This document shows, one piece after another, positions 19,379-28,310 of a stretch of DNA of 59,634 nt. The notes beneath the pieces are model-generated. The model was not told where the DNA came from. It saw only the letters and a list, made by a program, of their open reading frames with translations, and searched no databases. Numbering within the stretch: the stretch's first letter is position 1; each line of letters opens with the position of its first letter. The position numbers were made by a program, and so were the translations under genes. The DNA lies in NCBI RefSeq assembly GCF_017656475.1, contig NZ_JACDNT010000009.1:1-59634 (forward strand), written 5' to 3'. This DNA comes from Archaeoglobus sp. GTDB lineage: Archaea > Halobacteriota > Archaeoglobi > Archaeoglobales > Archaeoglobaceae.

Positions 19379-19945
19379 ATGGTGGGAGAAACCATGCTAA
19401 AGTTTCTGGAAGTTGTCGCTGAGCACATAAAAAACCTCAGAAACCACATAGACCTTGAAAAAGTAAAGGAAATGATAAATCTCATTGACTCCGCTCGGTC
19501 GATATTTGTTATAGGAGCAGGAAGGAGCGGTTACATCGCCAAAGCATTCGCAATGAGGCTGATGCACCTCGGATACACGGTTTATGTAGTAGGTGAGGCA
19601 GTCACTCCAAGAATAACCGAGCAGGATGTGCTGATAGCAATATCGGGAAGCGGAGAGACAACATCTGTTGTTAACATAAGTAAAAAGGCTAAAGACATTG
19701 GTTCCAAGCTTGTCGCTGTGACCGGAAATAAGGATTCCAGTCTTGCAAAGATGGCTGATATCGCAATCCTCGTGAAGGGGAAGATGAAGCAGGAGAGGGA
19801 TGAAATGCTCTCCCAGCTTGCCCCCCTCGGAACGATGTTTGAACTCACAGCCATGATATTCCTCGATGCGCTTGTTGCCGAAATAATGATGCAGAAGCAT
19901 CTTACTGAAAAAGATTTAGAAGCGAGACATGCAGTTCTCGAATGA
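19379..19945 (+). CDS. phi: 6-phospho-3-hexuloisomerase (SIS domain)
   Basis: Interconverts 3-hexulose-6-phosphate and fructose-6-phosphate; in archaea this reaction of the ribulose monophosphate pathway runs in reverse to supply ribose phosphates. It is one SIS domain: FVIGAGRSGYIAKAFAMRLMHLG, GEAVTPRITEQDVLIAISGSGET, then the C-terminal KHLTEKDLEARHAVLE, which fits characterised archaeal PHI. No hexulose-phosphate synthase is adjacent. The first ATG is 19379; ATG 19394 (MLKFLEVVAEH) follows GGTGGGAG and may be the real start. It is followed 9 bp later by the M42 peptidase. Confidence 0.88.
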   Translation: MVGETMLKFLEVVAEHIKNLRNHIDLEKVKEMINLIDSARSIFVIGAGRSGYIAKAFAMRLMHLGYTVYVVGEAVTPRITEQDVLIAISGSGETTSVVNISKKAKDIGSKLVAVTGNKDSSLAKMADIAILVKGKMKQERDEMLSQLAPLGTMFELTAMIFLDALVAEIMMQKHLTEKDLEARHAVLE

Positions 19946-19954
19946 GGTGATATT

Positions 19955-20989
19955 TTGAAGGAACTTATCGCCAGATTGAGCAACGCTCATGGGATTAGCG
20001 GTTATGAAGACGAGATTAGAGAAGTCATCAGGGCAGAACTTGAAGACTGGGCTGATGAGATAAAGATAGACAGCATGGGGAATCTGATCTGCACGAAGAA
20101 TGGAGGAAAGCCAGAAATAATGGTTGCGGCCCACATGGACGAGATAGGGTTTGTGGTGAAATACATCGACGACAAGGGCTTCATCAGGATTGCCCCGATT
20201 GGTGGCTGGTTTTCACAGATTGCGTTAGCCCAAAGAGTTGTTCTCTACGGAAAAAAGAAGATTTATGGTGTTATCGGCTGTAAACCTCCACACCTGATGA
20301 AAGATGAGGAGAGAAAGAAGGGTATTGAGATTAAAGACATGTTTGTTGATATTGGGGCAAGCAGCAAGGATGAAGTTCTTGAGCTTGGCATAAACGTTGG
20401 AACTCCAGTTGCTCTTGACAGAGAAGTTGCAGAGCTCTCCAACGGAAGGATTACGGGTAAGGCCTTTGACAACAGAGTTGGCGTTGCTGTGATGATTGAG
20501 GCTGTAAAGAGGGCTAATGCTGATGCTACAGTTCATGCAGTTGCGACGGTTCAGGAAGAGGTGGGATTAAAGGGGGCAAGAACCTCGGCCTTCGCTATCG
20601 AACCGACTGCTGCGATAGCTGTTGACACCTGTGTTGCTGCAGACTTTCCGGGAAGCGAGTCAGCACACATGGATGTAAAACTCGGCAAAGGTGCAGCAAT
20701 AACTGTCGTTGACGCTTCTGGCAGAGGGCTGATAGCTTCTCCAAAGGTTCTGCGGTGGCTTACGGAAACTGCAGACAAATATAACATTCCCTATCAGCTC
20801 GAGGTGGCGGAAGGTGGAACTACTGATGCAACTGCAATTCACCTCACAAAGGCCGGAATTCCAGCAGGAGTTGTTAGCGTGCCTGCAAGATATATCCACA
20901 GCCCTGTAGAGGTTGTTGACTTGAAAGACGTTGAAAGTGCTGTAAGTATTGTGGCAAGAGCCATAGAGACTTCCAAAAACTACTTCTAA
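19955..20989 (+). CDS. M42 family aminopeptidase (TET-like)
   Basis: Dinuclear metal aminopeptidase or deblocking peptidase; archaeal members form tetrahedral dodecamers and finish peptide breakdown after the proteasome. Metal and catalytic motifs are intact: AAHMDEIGF (His, Asp), KAFDNRVGVAVM (bridging Asp), VATVQEEVGLKGA (catalytic Glu-Glu), AVDTCVAADFPG and ARYIHSPVEVVDLKD (His). 344 residues, full length. The start is TTG 19955 with GAGGTGAT just upstream, overlapping the end of the phi gene, so the two are co-translated. It could equally be annotated as a glutamyl aminopeptidase or endoglucanase-like protein, an old misname of the family. Confidence 0.92.
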   Translation: MKELIARLSNAHGISGYEDEIREVIRAELEDWADEIKIDSMGNLICTKNGGKPEIMVAAHMDEIGFVVKYIDDKGFIRIAPIGGWFSQIALAQRVVLYGKKKIYGVIGCKPPHLMKDEERKKGIEIKDMFVDIGASSKDEVLELGINVGTPVALDREVAELSNGRITGKAFDNRVGVAVMIEAVKRANADATVHAVATVQEEVGLKGARTSAFAIEPTAAIAVDTCVAADFPGSESAHMDVKLGKGAAITVVDASGRGLIASPKVLRWLTETADKYNIPYQLEVAEGGTTDATAIHLTKAGIPAGVVSVPARYIHSPVEVVDLKDVESAVSIVARAIETSKNYF

Positions 20990-21040
20990 GGAAATTTTTT
21001 ATTCCGAAAGGCAAGAGAAAAACTGAACATCAATTTCTTC

Positions 21041-21049
21041 GGAGGTGAT
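21041..21049 (+). promoter_or_regulatory. Strong Shine-Dalgarno of ino1
   Basis: GGAGGTGAT, a full anti-Shine-Dalgarno match, ends 5 nt before ATG 21055. Many genes in this window look leaderless, so this leadered strong site may mark a highly translated gene. Confidence 0.8.
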
Positions 21050-21054
21050 GGTTC

Positions 21055-22233
21055 ATGAAAGTTTGGCTGATAGGCGCTTACGGTATAGTTTCTACAACTG
21101 CCATGGTTGGAGCAGAGGCCATAAAGAAGGGAGTTGCTCCGAAAATTGGTCTTGTTTCGGAATTACCGCATTTTGATGGGATAGAGAAATACGCTCCTTT
21201 CTCATTCGAATTTGGCGGGCATGAGATTAGAATGCTAGATAATGCATACGAGGCTGCAAAGGAGCACTGGGAGCTGAACAGACATTTCGACAGAGAAATT
21301 CTGGAGGCCGTCAAAGATGACCTTGAGGACATAGTGGCAAAGAAGGGGACTGCACTGAACTGCGGTAGCGGAATAAAGGGGCTTGGAGATATCAAAACTC
21401 TCGAAGATGAGGGGCTGAGCCTTGCAGAAATAGTTTCGAGGATTGAAGAGGATATCAAGAGCTTTGCCGATGATGAGACGGTAGTGATAAACGTTGCCTC
21501 TACTGAGCCTTTGCCCAAGTACAGCGAGGAATACCACGGCTCTCTCGAAGGTTTCGAGAGGATGATTGATGAAAACAAAAAGGAGTACGCTTCAGCAAGC
21601 ATGCTCTACGCTTATGTAGTCTTGAAACATGGTTTGCCTTATGCGAACTTCACACCCAGCCCCGGTTCGTCCATTCCAGCTTTGAAGGAGCTTGCAGAGA
21701 AGAAAGGGGTTCCACATGCTGGTAACGACGGAAAGACGGGAGAGACTCTTGTTAAAACCACTCTCGCCCCAATGTTCGCCTACAGGAACATGGAGATCGT
21801 AGGGTGGATGAGCTACAACATCCTCGGAGACTACGATGGAAAAGTGCTATCTGCGAGAGATAACAAGGAAAGCAAGGTTCTGAGCAAGGACAAGGTTCTG
21901 GAGAAGATGCTTGGATACTCTCCTTACAGCATAACCGAGATTCAGTACTTCCCGAGCCTCGTTGACAACAAAACTGCTTTCGACTTCATTCACTTCAGGG
22001 GCTTCCTGGGCAAGCTTATGAAATTCTACTTCATCTGGGACGCAATAGATGCCATCGTTGCAGCACCGCTCATCCTCGACATAGCCAGATTTCTCCTGTT
22101 CGCAAAGAAGAAGGGAGTAAAGGGTGTTGTCAAGGAAATGGCCTTCTTCTTCAAGAGTCCAATGGACACGAACGTAATCAACACTCACCAGCAGTTTGAA
22201 GTCCTGACGGAGTGGTACAGAAGGCTGAAATAA
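21055..22233 (+). CDS. ino1: myo-Inositol-1-phosphate synthase
   Basis: NAD-dependent cyclisation of glucose-6-phosphate to inositol-1-phosphate. In Archaeoglobus this feeds di-myo-inositol phosphate, the compatible solute accumulated at supra-optimal temperature, and inositol lipids. The Rossmann motif IGAYGIVSTTAMVGAEA opens the protein; the catalytic region includes NFTPSPGSS, NDGKTGET and YNILGDYDGKVL, all expected for the family. 392 residues, the archaeal short form. A TATA-like TTTTTATT precedes by about 55 bp and a strong GGAGGTGAT lies 5 nt before ATG. T-rich sequence after the stop suggests a monocistronic unit. Confidence 0.95.
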   Translation: MKVWLIGAYGIVSTTAMVGAEAIKKGVAPKIGLVSELPHFDGIEKYAPFSFEFGGHEIRMLDNAYEAAKEHWELNRHFDREILEAVKDDLEDIVAKKGTALNCGSGIKGLGDIKTLEDEGLSLAEIVSRIEEDIKSFADDETVVINVASTEPLPKYSEEYHGSLEGFERMIDENKKEYASASMLYAYVVLKHGLPYANFTPSPGSSIPALKELAEKKGVPHAGNDGKTGETLVKTTLAPMFAYRNMEIVGWMSYNILGDYDGKVLSARDNKESKVLSKDKVLEKMLGYSPYSITEIQYFPSLVDNKTAFDFIHFRGFLGKLMKFYFIWDAIDAIVAAPLILDIARFLLFAKKKGVKGVVKEMAFFFKSPMDTNVINTHQQFEVLTEWYRRLK

Positions 22234-22255
22234 ATTTTCTTTTTGGTTCTTTAAC
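22234..22255 (+). terminator. T-rich terminator after ino1
   Basis: The stop codon is followed by ATTTTCTTTTTGGTTCTTT on the coding strand, a tandem oligo-T signal typical of archaeal intrinsic termination, and alaS downstream has its own TATA box. Confidence 0.45.
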
Positions 22256-22301
22256 TCTACCTACTGCGTAAAACTCAAAGCAATTAAATTAGCAAAGGCA
22301 A

Positions 22302-22311
22302 GAGATATAAA
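22302..22311 (+). promoter_or_regulatory. TATA box of alaS
   Basis: GAGATATAAAC, centre about 28 bp before ATG 22334, giving no leader or a very short one. The 9-mer CATCCGATG occurs twice, at 22312-22320 and 22328-22336, the second copy containing the chosen start. The first ATG (22318) is out of frame with alaS. Confidence 0.6.
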
Positions 22312-22333
22312 CATCCGATGCAAAGGGCATCCG

Positions 22334-25057
22334 ATGACTCTCGATGAGGAGTATCTGGACATCACTTTTCTAACTGAGAACGGATTCGTCAGGAAGAAGT
22401 GTCCCAAGTGCGGTAAGCACTTCTGGACGGCTAATCCAGAGAGGGAAATTTGCGGAGACCCGCCGTGTGAGAGTTACAGCTTCATCGGCAATCCTGTATT
22501 CAAAAAACCCTTCGAGCTTGATGAGATGAGAGAGTACTACCTCAGCTTTTTCGAAAAGAGGGGTCACGGAAGGATTGACCGCTACCCTGTTGTAGCAAGA
22601 TGGAGAACTGACATATACCTCACAATTGCCTCAATAGCAGACTTTCAGCCCTTCGTAACTTCTGGGGTTGCTCCACCACCAGCAAATCCTCTCACAATCT
22701 CCCAGCCATGTATAAGGCTTGACGACCTCGACAGCGTGGGCAGGACGGGGAGACATCTGACTCTGTTTGAGATGATGGCCCACCACGCCTTCAATAATCC
22801 TGAAAAAGAAATTTACTGGAAGAATGAGACGGTTGCTTACTGCACAGAGCTTCTCAATGAGCTTGGCGTGAAGAATGAGGATATTATTTACAAAGAAGAG
22901 CCTTGGGCTGGTGGTGGAAATGCTGGCCCGTGCCTTGAGGCCATTGTCGGTGGACTTGAGGTAGCAACTCTCGTTTTCATGAACCTTGAGGAGCATCCTG
23001 AGGGGGATATAGAGATAAAGGGTGAGAAATACAGAAAAATGGACAACTACATCGTTGACACTGGTTATGGTCTTGAGAGGTTTGTGTGGGCGAGCAAGGG
23101 TACTCCAACCGTTTATGATGCTGTTTTCCCCGAAGTTGTTGACACCATCATGGATAACAGCAACGTAAACTTCAGCAGGGAGGACGAGAGGGTTAAGAGG
23201 ATTGTGGCTGAGAGTTCTAAACTTGCAGGGATAATGGGGGAGTTGAGGGGTGAGAAATTAAACCAGCTCAGGAACAGCGTTGCTAAAACTGTTGGAGTTA
23301 GTGTTGAGGAGCTTGAGGCCATCGTTGTTCCTCTTGAGAAGGTTTACTCACTTGCAGACCACACGAGATGCATTCTTTTCATGCTTGGGGATGGTTTAGT
23401 CCCATCCAATGCAGGTGCTGGTTATCTGGCGAGGCTGATGATAAGGAGAAGCTTAAGAATTGCTGAGGAGCTTGAACTGGGCGTTGATATCTACGACCTG
23501 ATTGAACTGCACAAGAAGATACTCGGATTCGAGTTTGAAGTGCCTTTAACAACGATTCATGAAATAATAGAGCTGGAAAAGGCAAGATATAAGGCGACTG
23601 TTTCAAAGGGAACACGGCTTGTGGAGAGGCTTGTTGAGAGGAAAAAGAAGCTTGAAAAGGATGATTTAATCGAGCTTTATGACTCACACGGCATTCCTGT
23701 TGAGCTTGCTGTAAGTATTGCCACCGAAAAAGGTGCAGAGGTGGAAATACCAAAGGACATTTACGCCGAGCTTGCAAAGAGGCACTCAAGGGCTGAAAAA
23801 GTTCAGGAAAAGAAAATCACTCTCCAGAAGGAGTATCCCAAGACGGAGAAGCTTTACTACGATGACCCAACCTTGCTGGAGTTTGAGGCAAAAGTCATAG
23901 GTGTCGAGGGCGATTTTGTAATTCTCGACAGAAGCGCATTCTATCCGGAGAGTGGTGGCCAGGACAACGATGTTGGGTATCTAATGGTGAATGGCAACAA
24001 GTACGAGGTAGTTGATGTTCAGGATGCTGATGGTGTGGTGCTCCACGTGGTAAAGGGAGCAAAGCCAGAAGTTGGTAGAAAAGTAAAGGGCATCATCGAC
24101 TCAAACGTGAGATGGAGGCACATGCGCCACCACTCTGCAACTCACGTTCTTCTTTACTCACTCCAGAAGGTTTTGGGCAACCACGTGTGGCAGGCTGGAG
24201 CAAAGAAGGAGTTCGGAAAGGCGAGGCTGGATGTCACTCACTTCAAAAGACCGAGTGAGGAAGAGGTAAAGGAAATCGAGATGTTCGCAAACAAAGAGAT
24301 TCTGGCGAACAAGCCAATCAAGTGGATGTGGATGGACAGAATTGGGGCTGAAAGAAAGTTCGGGTTCAGGCTGTATCAGGGAGGTGTACCTCCGGGCAGG
24401 GAAATAAGGGTTGTGATGGTTGGAGATGATGTTCAGGCCTGTGGAGGCACTCACTGCCGCTCTACTGGAGAAATTGGAATGCTCAAAATCCTGAAAGTTG
24501 AGTCGATACAGGACGGTGTGATAAGGTTCGAGTTTGCTGCGGGAGAGGCTGCGATTGAGGCAGTTGAGGAGATGGAGAAAATACTGAGGGAGGCAAGCTC
24601 AATTTTGAGGGTTGAGCCTGCAAAGCTTCCCAAGACTGTTGAGAGGTTCTTTGAGGAGTGGAAAGACCAAAGAAAGGAGATTGAGAAACTGAAGGCTGAA
24701 TTGGCCGAGGCGAAGGCTGATAGACTTTTCGAGAAGGCTGAGGAGTTCGATTCCATAAAGGTCGTGGTTGACTACATCGATGGGGACATGCAGGTTTTGC
24801 AGAAGCTTGCTGAAATTCTTGCATCAAAGGGAGCGGTGGGCTGTCTGATGGCCAAGGGAGAGGGGAAGGTTTTCGTTGTAACTTTCAGCGGGCAAAAGAA
24901 GTACGACGCAAGGGAGCTGATTAAGGAAATCGGCAGAAGGGCAAAGGGAAGTGGGGGAGGAAGGAAAGATTTAGCTCAGGGAGCCGTGCAGCAGACGCTG
25001 GACAGGGAGGAAATACTGGACATCGTGTTTGAGCTCCTGTCTAAGCATGAAGGTTGA
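22334..25057 (+). CDS. alaS: Alanyl-tRNA synthetase (archaeal type)
   Basis: Charges tRNA-Ala. The archaeal N-terminal extension has a zinc motif (CPKCGKHF, then CGDPPC). The class II catalytic core, tRNA-recognition domain and editing domain follow; the editing site has HHSATH and the distal CGGTHCRSTGEIG. The C-terminal C-Ala dimerisation domain begins around residue 770 (EEWKDQRKEIEKLKAELAEAKADR, a coiled coil). 907 residues, full length. The last 11 bases overlap cofE, so the two are transcribed together. Confidence 0.97.
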   Translation: MTLDEEYLDITFLTENGFVRKKCPKCGKHFWTANPEREICGDPPCESYSFIGNPVFKKPFELDEMREYYLSFFEKRGHGRIDRYPVVARWRTDIYLTIASIADFQPFVTSGVAPPPANPLTISQPCIRLDDLDSVGRTGRHLTLFEMMAHHAFNNPEKEIYWKNETVAYCTELLNELGVKNEDIIYKEEPWAGGGNAGPCLEAIVGGLEVATLVFMNLEEHPEGDIEIKGEKYRKMDNYIVDTGYGLERFVWASKGTPTVYDAVFPEVVDTIMDNSNVNFSREDERVKRIVAESSKLAGIMGELRGEKLNQLRNSVAKTVGVSVEELEAIVVPLEKVYSLADHTRCILFMLGDGLVPSNAGAGYLARLMIRRSLRIAEELELGVDIYDLIELHKKILGFEFEVPLTTIHEIIELEKARYKATVSKGTRLVERLVERKKKLEKDDLIELYDSHGIPVELAVSIATEKGAEVEIPKDIYAELAKRHSRAEKVQEKKITLQKEYPKTEKLYYDDPTLLEFEAKVIGVEGDFVILDRSAFYPESGGQDNDVGYLMVNGNKYEVVDVQDADGVVLHVVKGAKPEVGRKVKGIIDSNVRWRHMRHHSATHVLLYSLQKVLGNHVWQAGAKKEFGKARLDVTHFKRPSEEEVKEIEMFANKEILANKPIKWMWMDRIGAERKFGFRLYQGGVPPGREIRVVMVGDDVQACGGTHCRSTGEIGMLKILKVESIQDGVIRFEFAAGEAAIEAVEEMEKILREASSILRVEPAKLPKTVERFFEEWKDQRKEIEKLKAELAEAKADRLFEKAEEFDSIKVVVDYIDGDMQVLQKLAEILASKGAVGCLMAKGEGKVFVVTFSGQKKYDARELIKEIGRRAKGSGGGRKDLAQGAVQQTLDREEILDIVFELLSKHEG

Positions 25058-25793
25058 AGTGATTCCCGTTAAGGGCTTACCCCTCATAAAGGAAGGTGAT
25101 GACATAGCCAAGCTTTTAGCGGAAAAATTTGAGCTGATGGACGGAGATGTGGTGGTCATTTGCTCGACAATAGTGTCCAAAGCTGAGGGAAGAGTGAAGT
25201 TGCTGAAAGAATACAAACCGTCTGAAAGAGCAAGGGAAATCGCAGACAAAGTGGGAAAACCGCCAGAATTCGTTCAGGCAGTTCTGGAGGAGAGCGAAGA
25301 GGTGCTGATTGATTCCCCATTTTTGCTTGTTAAAGCAAAATTTGGTAATATCTGTGTGAATGCAGGCATTGATGCATCTAATGTGGAGGAGGGGAAGATA
25401 ATTCTCCCCCCCGAAAATCCCGACGAGAGTGCGAGAAGGCTCAGGGAGAGGCTCAGGGAGTTGACTGGCAAAGATGTTGGAGTAATAATCACCGACACAA
25501 ATGGAAGGTGTTTCAGGAAAGGCGTTGTTGGCTTTGCCATTGGTCTTGCGGGAGTAAAGGCAATGAAAGACTGGATCGGGGAGAGAGACCTTTACGGGAG
25601 AGAGCTTGAAGTGACCGTTGAGTGCATAGCGGATGAAATCGCAGCATTTGCCAACCTCCTCATGGGCGAGGGTGGAGATGGAATTCCTGCTGTAGTTGTG
25701 AGGGGACTCGATGTTGCGGGAGAGGGCAGCATGGATGAGATTTACCGACCAGAAGAGGAGGATGTAATAAGAAGATGCCTGAAAAAGTGCTGA
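25047..25793 (+). CDS. cofE: Coenzyme F420:L-glutamate ligase
   Basis: GTP-dependent addition of gamma-linked glutamates to F420-0, the last step of F420 synthesis; F420 is the electron carrier used by mtd in this window. Family signatures are DVVVICSTIVSKAEGR, VNAGIDASNVEEG and ITDTNGRCFRKGVVGFAIG, and the C-terminal ELEVTVECIADEIAAFANLLMGEG. The frame opens at 25029, but ATG 25047 (MKVEVIPVKGLPL) matches the known start; it overlaps the alaS end by 11 nt. The protein has 248 residues and is close to, but diverged from, the A. fulgidus enzyme I remember. Confidence 0.95.
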   Translation: MKVEVIPVKGLPLIKEGDDIAKLLAEKFELMDGDVVVICSTIVSKAEGRVKLLKEYKPSERAREIADKVGKPPEFVQAVLEESEEVLIDSPFLLVKAKFGNICVNAGIDASNVEEGKIILPPENPDESARRLRERLRELTGKDVGVIITDTNGRCFRKGVVGFAIGLAGVKAMKDWIGERDLYGRELEVTVECIADEIAAFANLLMGEGGDGIPAVVVRGLDVAGEGSMDEIYRPEEEDVIRRCLKKC

Positions 25794-26830
25794 TAGCGGG
25801 GAACAACGTAAGGAATGTTGCCGAGTCCGCGGCAAAGGCGGGTTATGAGGTTTATGCGTTAACCAAGTTTTCAGATGCTGATTTAAAGATTTACTGCAGA
25901 GAAGTGGTCAGAATTGGCGACTCTCAGCCGGAAAAGGAGATTAAAAAGAGGGTTGAAGAGCTTGCAGAAAGTCTCAACCTTAAAATCGTGCTCTGCTCGG
26001 GATTTGAAACTCTTAAGATTAGGGGTGAGCTTCTCTGCAACTCTCCTGAGCTAAGCGAGAAGGTGTCGAACAAGCTAAAATTTTATAAGGAGCTTGAAAA
26101 AGCAGGTTTGCCTTTTCCGGAGCTTCTCGGAGATAATGAAAAAGGAATAATCAAACCTATAAAGGGAGGAGGTGGGGAGGATGTTTCAATCTCATCAAGA
26201 GCAGAAAAGGGATTTTTGAAACAGAGGTTCATTGAGGGCATCCCTTGCAGCGTTTCTCTGATCGCTTCAGACGGTAAAGCTGTTCCTATAGCATGCAATT
26301 TCATTTACGCGGGCTGGAAGGAAATGAACGCTCACGGATTCAGATATTCTGGCAATCTGACTCCTCTTGCCGTCGAGGATGATGTCAGAAGAGAGCTTGA
26401 AAGGCTTGCTGTTGAGGCTGTTGAACTTTTCGGTTTAACTGGATCAGTGGGTGTAGACTTCATTCTGGCAGAGAAGCCATACATCCTCGAAATAAATCCA
26501 AGATTTCAGGGTTCTCTGGACAGCGTGGAGTGGAGCAGCGATATCAACATCTTCAGGATGCATGCAGAGGCTTTTGAAGGAAAGCTGCCAGCAAAACCCA
26601 AAACGAGACGATTTGCACTGAGAGCGATTCTATTTGCACCGGAAAAAGTCGAAATAAAGGAGAACCTCGCGGGAAATCCATTTTTTGCAGACGTGCCGGA
26701 TAAAGGGGCAGTCTACCAGAAAAATGACCCCTTGGTCTCGATTCTTGCTACAGGGAACAGCAGAGAGGAGGTTGAGAGGAAGGTTGTCAAGAGAAGAGAT
26801 TTGTTTTTGAGTTTGGCTGTTAGAGCCTGA
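25775..26830 (+). CDS. ATP-grasp superfamily protein (COG2232-like)
   Basis: Probable ATP-dependent carboxylate-amine ligase of unknown substrate. The N-terminal 100 residues form a Rossmann-like pre-ATP-grasp domain (VLIAGNNVRNVAESAAKAGYEVYALT). The ATP-grasp part has GIIKPIKGGGGEDVSI (nucleotide-binding loop) and SVGVDFILAEKPYILEINPRFQGSLD (metal-binding Glu and Asn). ATG 25775 lies inside the end of cofE (19-bp overlap), so co-translation is expected. Association with cofE might suggest a pterin, F420 or amino-acid conjugate, but that is inference. A T-rich convergent boundary with the metallo-beta-lactamase gene follows. Confidence 0.82.
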   Translation: MPEKVLIAGNNVRNVAESAAKAGYEVYALTKFSDADLKIYCREVVRIGDSQPEKEIKKRVEELAESLNLKIVLCSGFETLKIRGELLCNSPELSEKVSNKLKFYKELEKAGLPFPELLGDNEKGIIKPIKGGGGEDVSISSRAEKGFLKQRFIEGIPCSVSLIASDGKAVPIACNFIYAGWKEMNAHGFRYSGNLTPLAVEDDVRRELERLAVEAVELFGLTGSVGVDFILAEKPYILEINPRFQGSLDSVEWSSDINIFRMHAEAFEGKLPAKPKTRRFALRAILFAPEKVEIKENLAGNPFFADVPDKGAVYQKNDPLVSILATGNSREEVERKVVKRRDLFLSLAVRA

Positions 26831-26850
26831 TTTTGAAAAAATAAAAACCC

Positions 26851-27642
26851 TTAAACCTCAAACACACTCCCACTCCCGACCATAACATACTTCTCTCCCA
26901 GCTTCTCCTTGAGCACGAACTCGTAAGCGAGCCCGGTGCAGTGGCAGGGGGCGATCTTCTCCACCTTGGCATCAAGCCATCTGATTATCTCAGAAAGCTC
27001 GCTTGGCTTGAAGGCTATCAAATGAGTCCCTCCCACCACAAACTTAACCTCGTCACCAACAACCTCCTCAGCCCACTCGATGGTATTCCTCAACCCGGCA
27101 TGACAGCATCCGAGAACTAACAACACACCCTTGTCCGTCTTCACCGCCAAAGAAGTGTCGTCCAGAATCCTGTCCTCCTGCTTTTTACCATCCACGACGA
27201 TATAGGAGTCCTCAAGTACCGCCTCCTCATACTTTCTCGGAATCTCACCCAGCATCCAGACGTTCTTTGCAACCTCTGTGGGTTCGCTAACTTCCACCAC
27301 ATCCGCCACCGACTCGATTCTCTCCTTCACAAAAGGTATGCCAATGTGCACACCCTTGTAAAATCTCGGCAGAAAAGCGTGTGGATGTGCGTAGAGCTTC
27401 ATCTTTGGTCTTAGCATGCTCATCAGCCCTCCGGTGTGGTCGTAGTGGCCGTGACTCAGCACCATCTTTTGCGGTAACTCAAGCCCCCTGATCAACATGT
27501 TCCTGAAGGCGGTATCCGACTGCCCAGAATCCATCAAAACTGGCTCTTCGGAATCGATGTACGCTGAAAAACCCCACTCCGCCTTCATTCCTAGTGGCCT
27601 TAAGTCAACCACCTTGTTGTCCACGAGAACGTAAACCTTCAT
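26851..27642 (-). CDS. Metallo-beta-lactamase fold protein (COG1237, MJ0301-like)
   Basis: Contains the HxHxDH zinc motif in LSHGHYDHTGGL, then GCCHAGLRN, GGTHL and PCHCTG, the pattern of the COG1237 branch. Methanocaldococcus MJ0301 of this branch was reported as an archaeal dihydropteroate-synthase-type enzyme in methanopterin synthesis, so a role in tetrahydromethanopterin synthesis is plausible but not proven here. The frame opens at TTG 27648; ATG 27642 (MKVYVLVDNK) is preferred and lies about 25 bp from an ATTAAAAA element. The nearby mtd gene uses the methanopterin cofactor. Confidence 0.85.
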   Translation of the reverse strand: MKVYVLVDNKVVDLRPLGMKAEWGFSAYIDSEEPVLMDSGQSDTAFRNMLIRGLELPQKMVLSHGHYDHTGGLMSMLRPKMKLYAHPHAFLPRFYKGVHIGIPFVKERIESVADVVEVSEPTEVAKNVWMLGEIPRKYEEAVLEDSYIVVDGKKQEDRILDDTSLAVKTDKGVLLVLGCCHAGLRNTIEWAEEVVGDEVKFVVGGTHLIAFKPSELSEIIRWLDAKVEKIAPCHCTGLAYEFVLKEKLGEKYVMVGSGSVFEV

Positions 27643-27665
27643 AACCAACTTACGATTCTACCTTT

Positions 27666-28310
27666 TTAATCCTTTTTATTTTGGATACTTAGCTCAGCCT
27701 CAAGTTCCAGGAGTTTGTCGATTTTTCCAGCGACGGCGATTCTGCAGCCTTCTTTAATCCTGTAATCCAAGTCGGTAATAATCTCACCATTGCATTCTGC
27801 GGCAATCACCATTACTTCTCTGCTTTCAAGCTCTTTCAAAGCCTTTCCGATTATCTTAGATCCCTTCTTTACCTCATAAACAGCAATCTCGATGTTCTCG
27901 AATCCCATTTTCCTTCTTATGGACTCTCCAAACACCTCTGAGAGAATCATCTCAGCCGTGACCATTGGCAGAACAACAACGTAATTCGCTCCTGCAATGT
28001 ACATCTTTTCAGCGTTTTCCGTTTCATTGCATCTGACATATATCTTCAAGTCTTCCTTCAACTTCCTAAGAGTTAGGATGCCGAAAATTGCATGTGTGTC
28101 TTCGGGAAGCGCGACAATAGCGGCATCGAAATCGGAGAGATCGATATTTTCCCAGAAGGATTCAGAGGTGACATCAGCCATTGTGAATTCCACGTTTCCC
28201 TCAGGCTCGTGTGCTTCCTTGTCAACAACTACAGTATCCACACCTCTCGATGTCAGAATTCTTGCTGCGGTTCTTCCCACATCACCGTAGCCTAAAATGA
28301 GTACCTTCAT
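27666..28310 (-). CDS. RCK (TrkA-N/TrkA-C) protein, channel partner
   Basis: 216-residue cytosolic protein with an NAD-binding RCK_N domain (MKVLILGYGDVGRTAARIL; VVVDKE; ADVTSESF) and a C-terminal RCK_C domain (EIAVYEVKKGSKIIGKALKEL). Such proteins gate potassium channels or Trk transporters. The frame opens at TTG 28316, but ATG 28310 has AGAGGAA upstream and is preferred. It overlaps the end of the channel gene by 29 bp, so the two subunits are made together. Confidence 0.88.
   Translation of the reverse strand: MKVLILGYGDVGRTAARILTSRGVDTVVVDKEAHEPEGNVEFTMADVTSESFWENIDLSDFDAAIVALPEDTHAIFGILTLRKLKEDLKIYVRCNETENAEKMYIAGANYVVVLPMVTAEMILSEVFGESIRRKMGFENIEIAVYEVKKGSKIIGKALKELESREVMVIAAECNGEIITDLDYRIKEGCRIAVAGKIDKLLELEAELSIQNKKD

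Noticed and set aside
25116-25835. 239-codon minus-strand frame
   Set aside because: Antisense to cofE; no recognisable domain.
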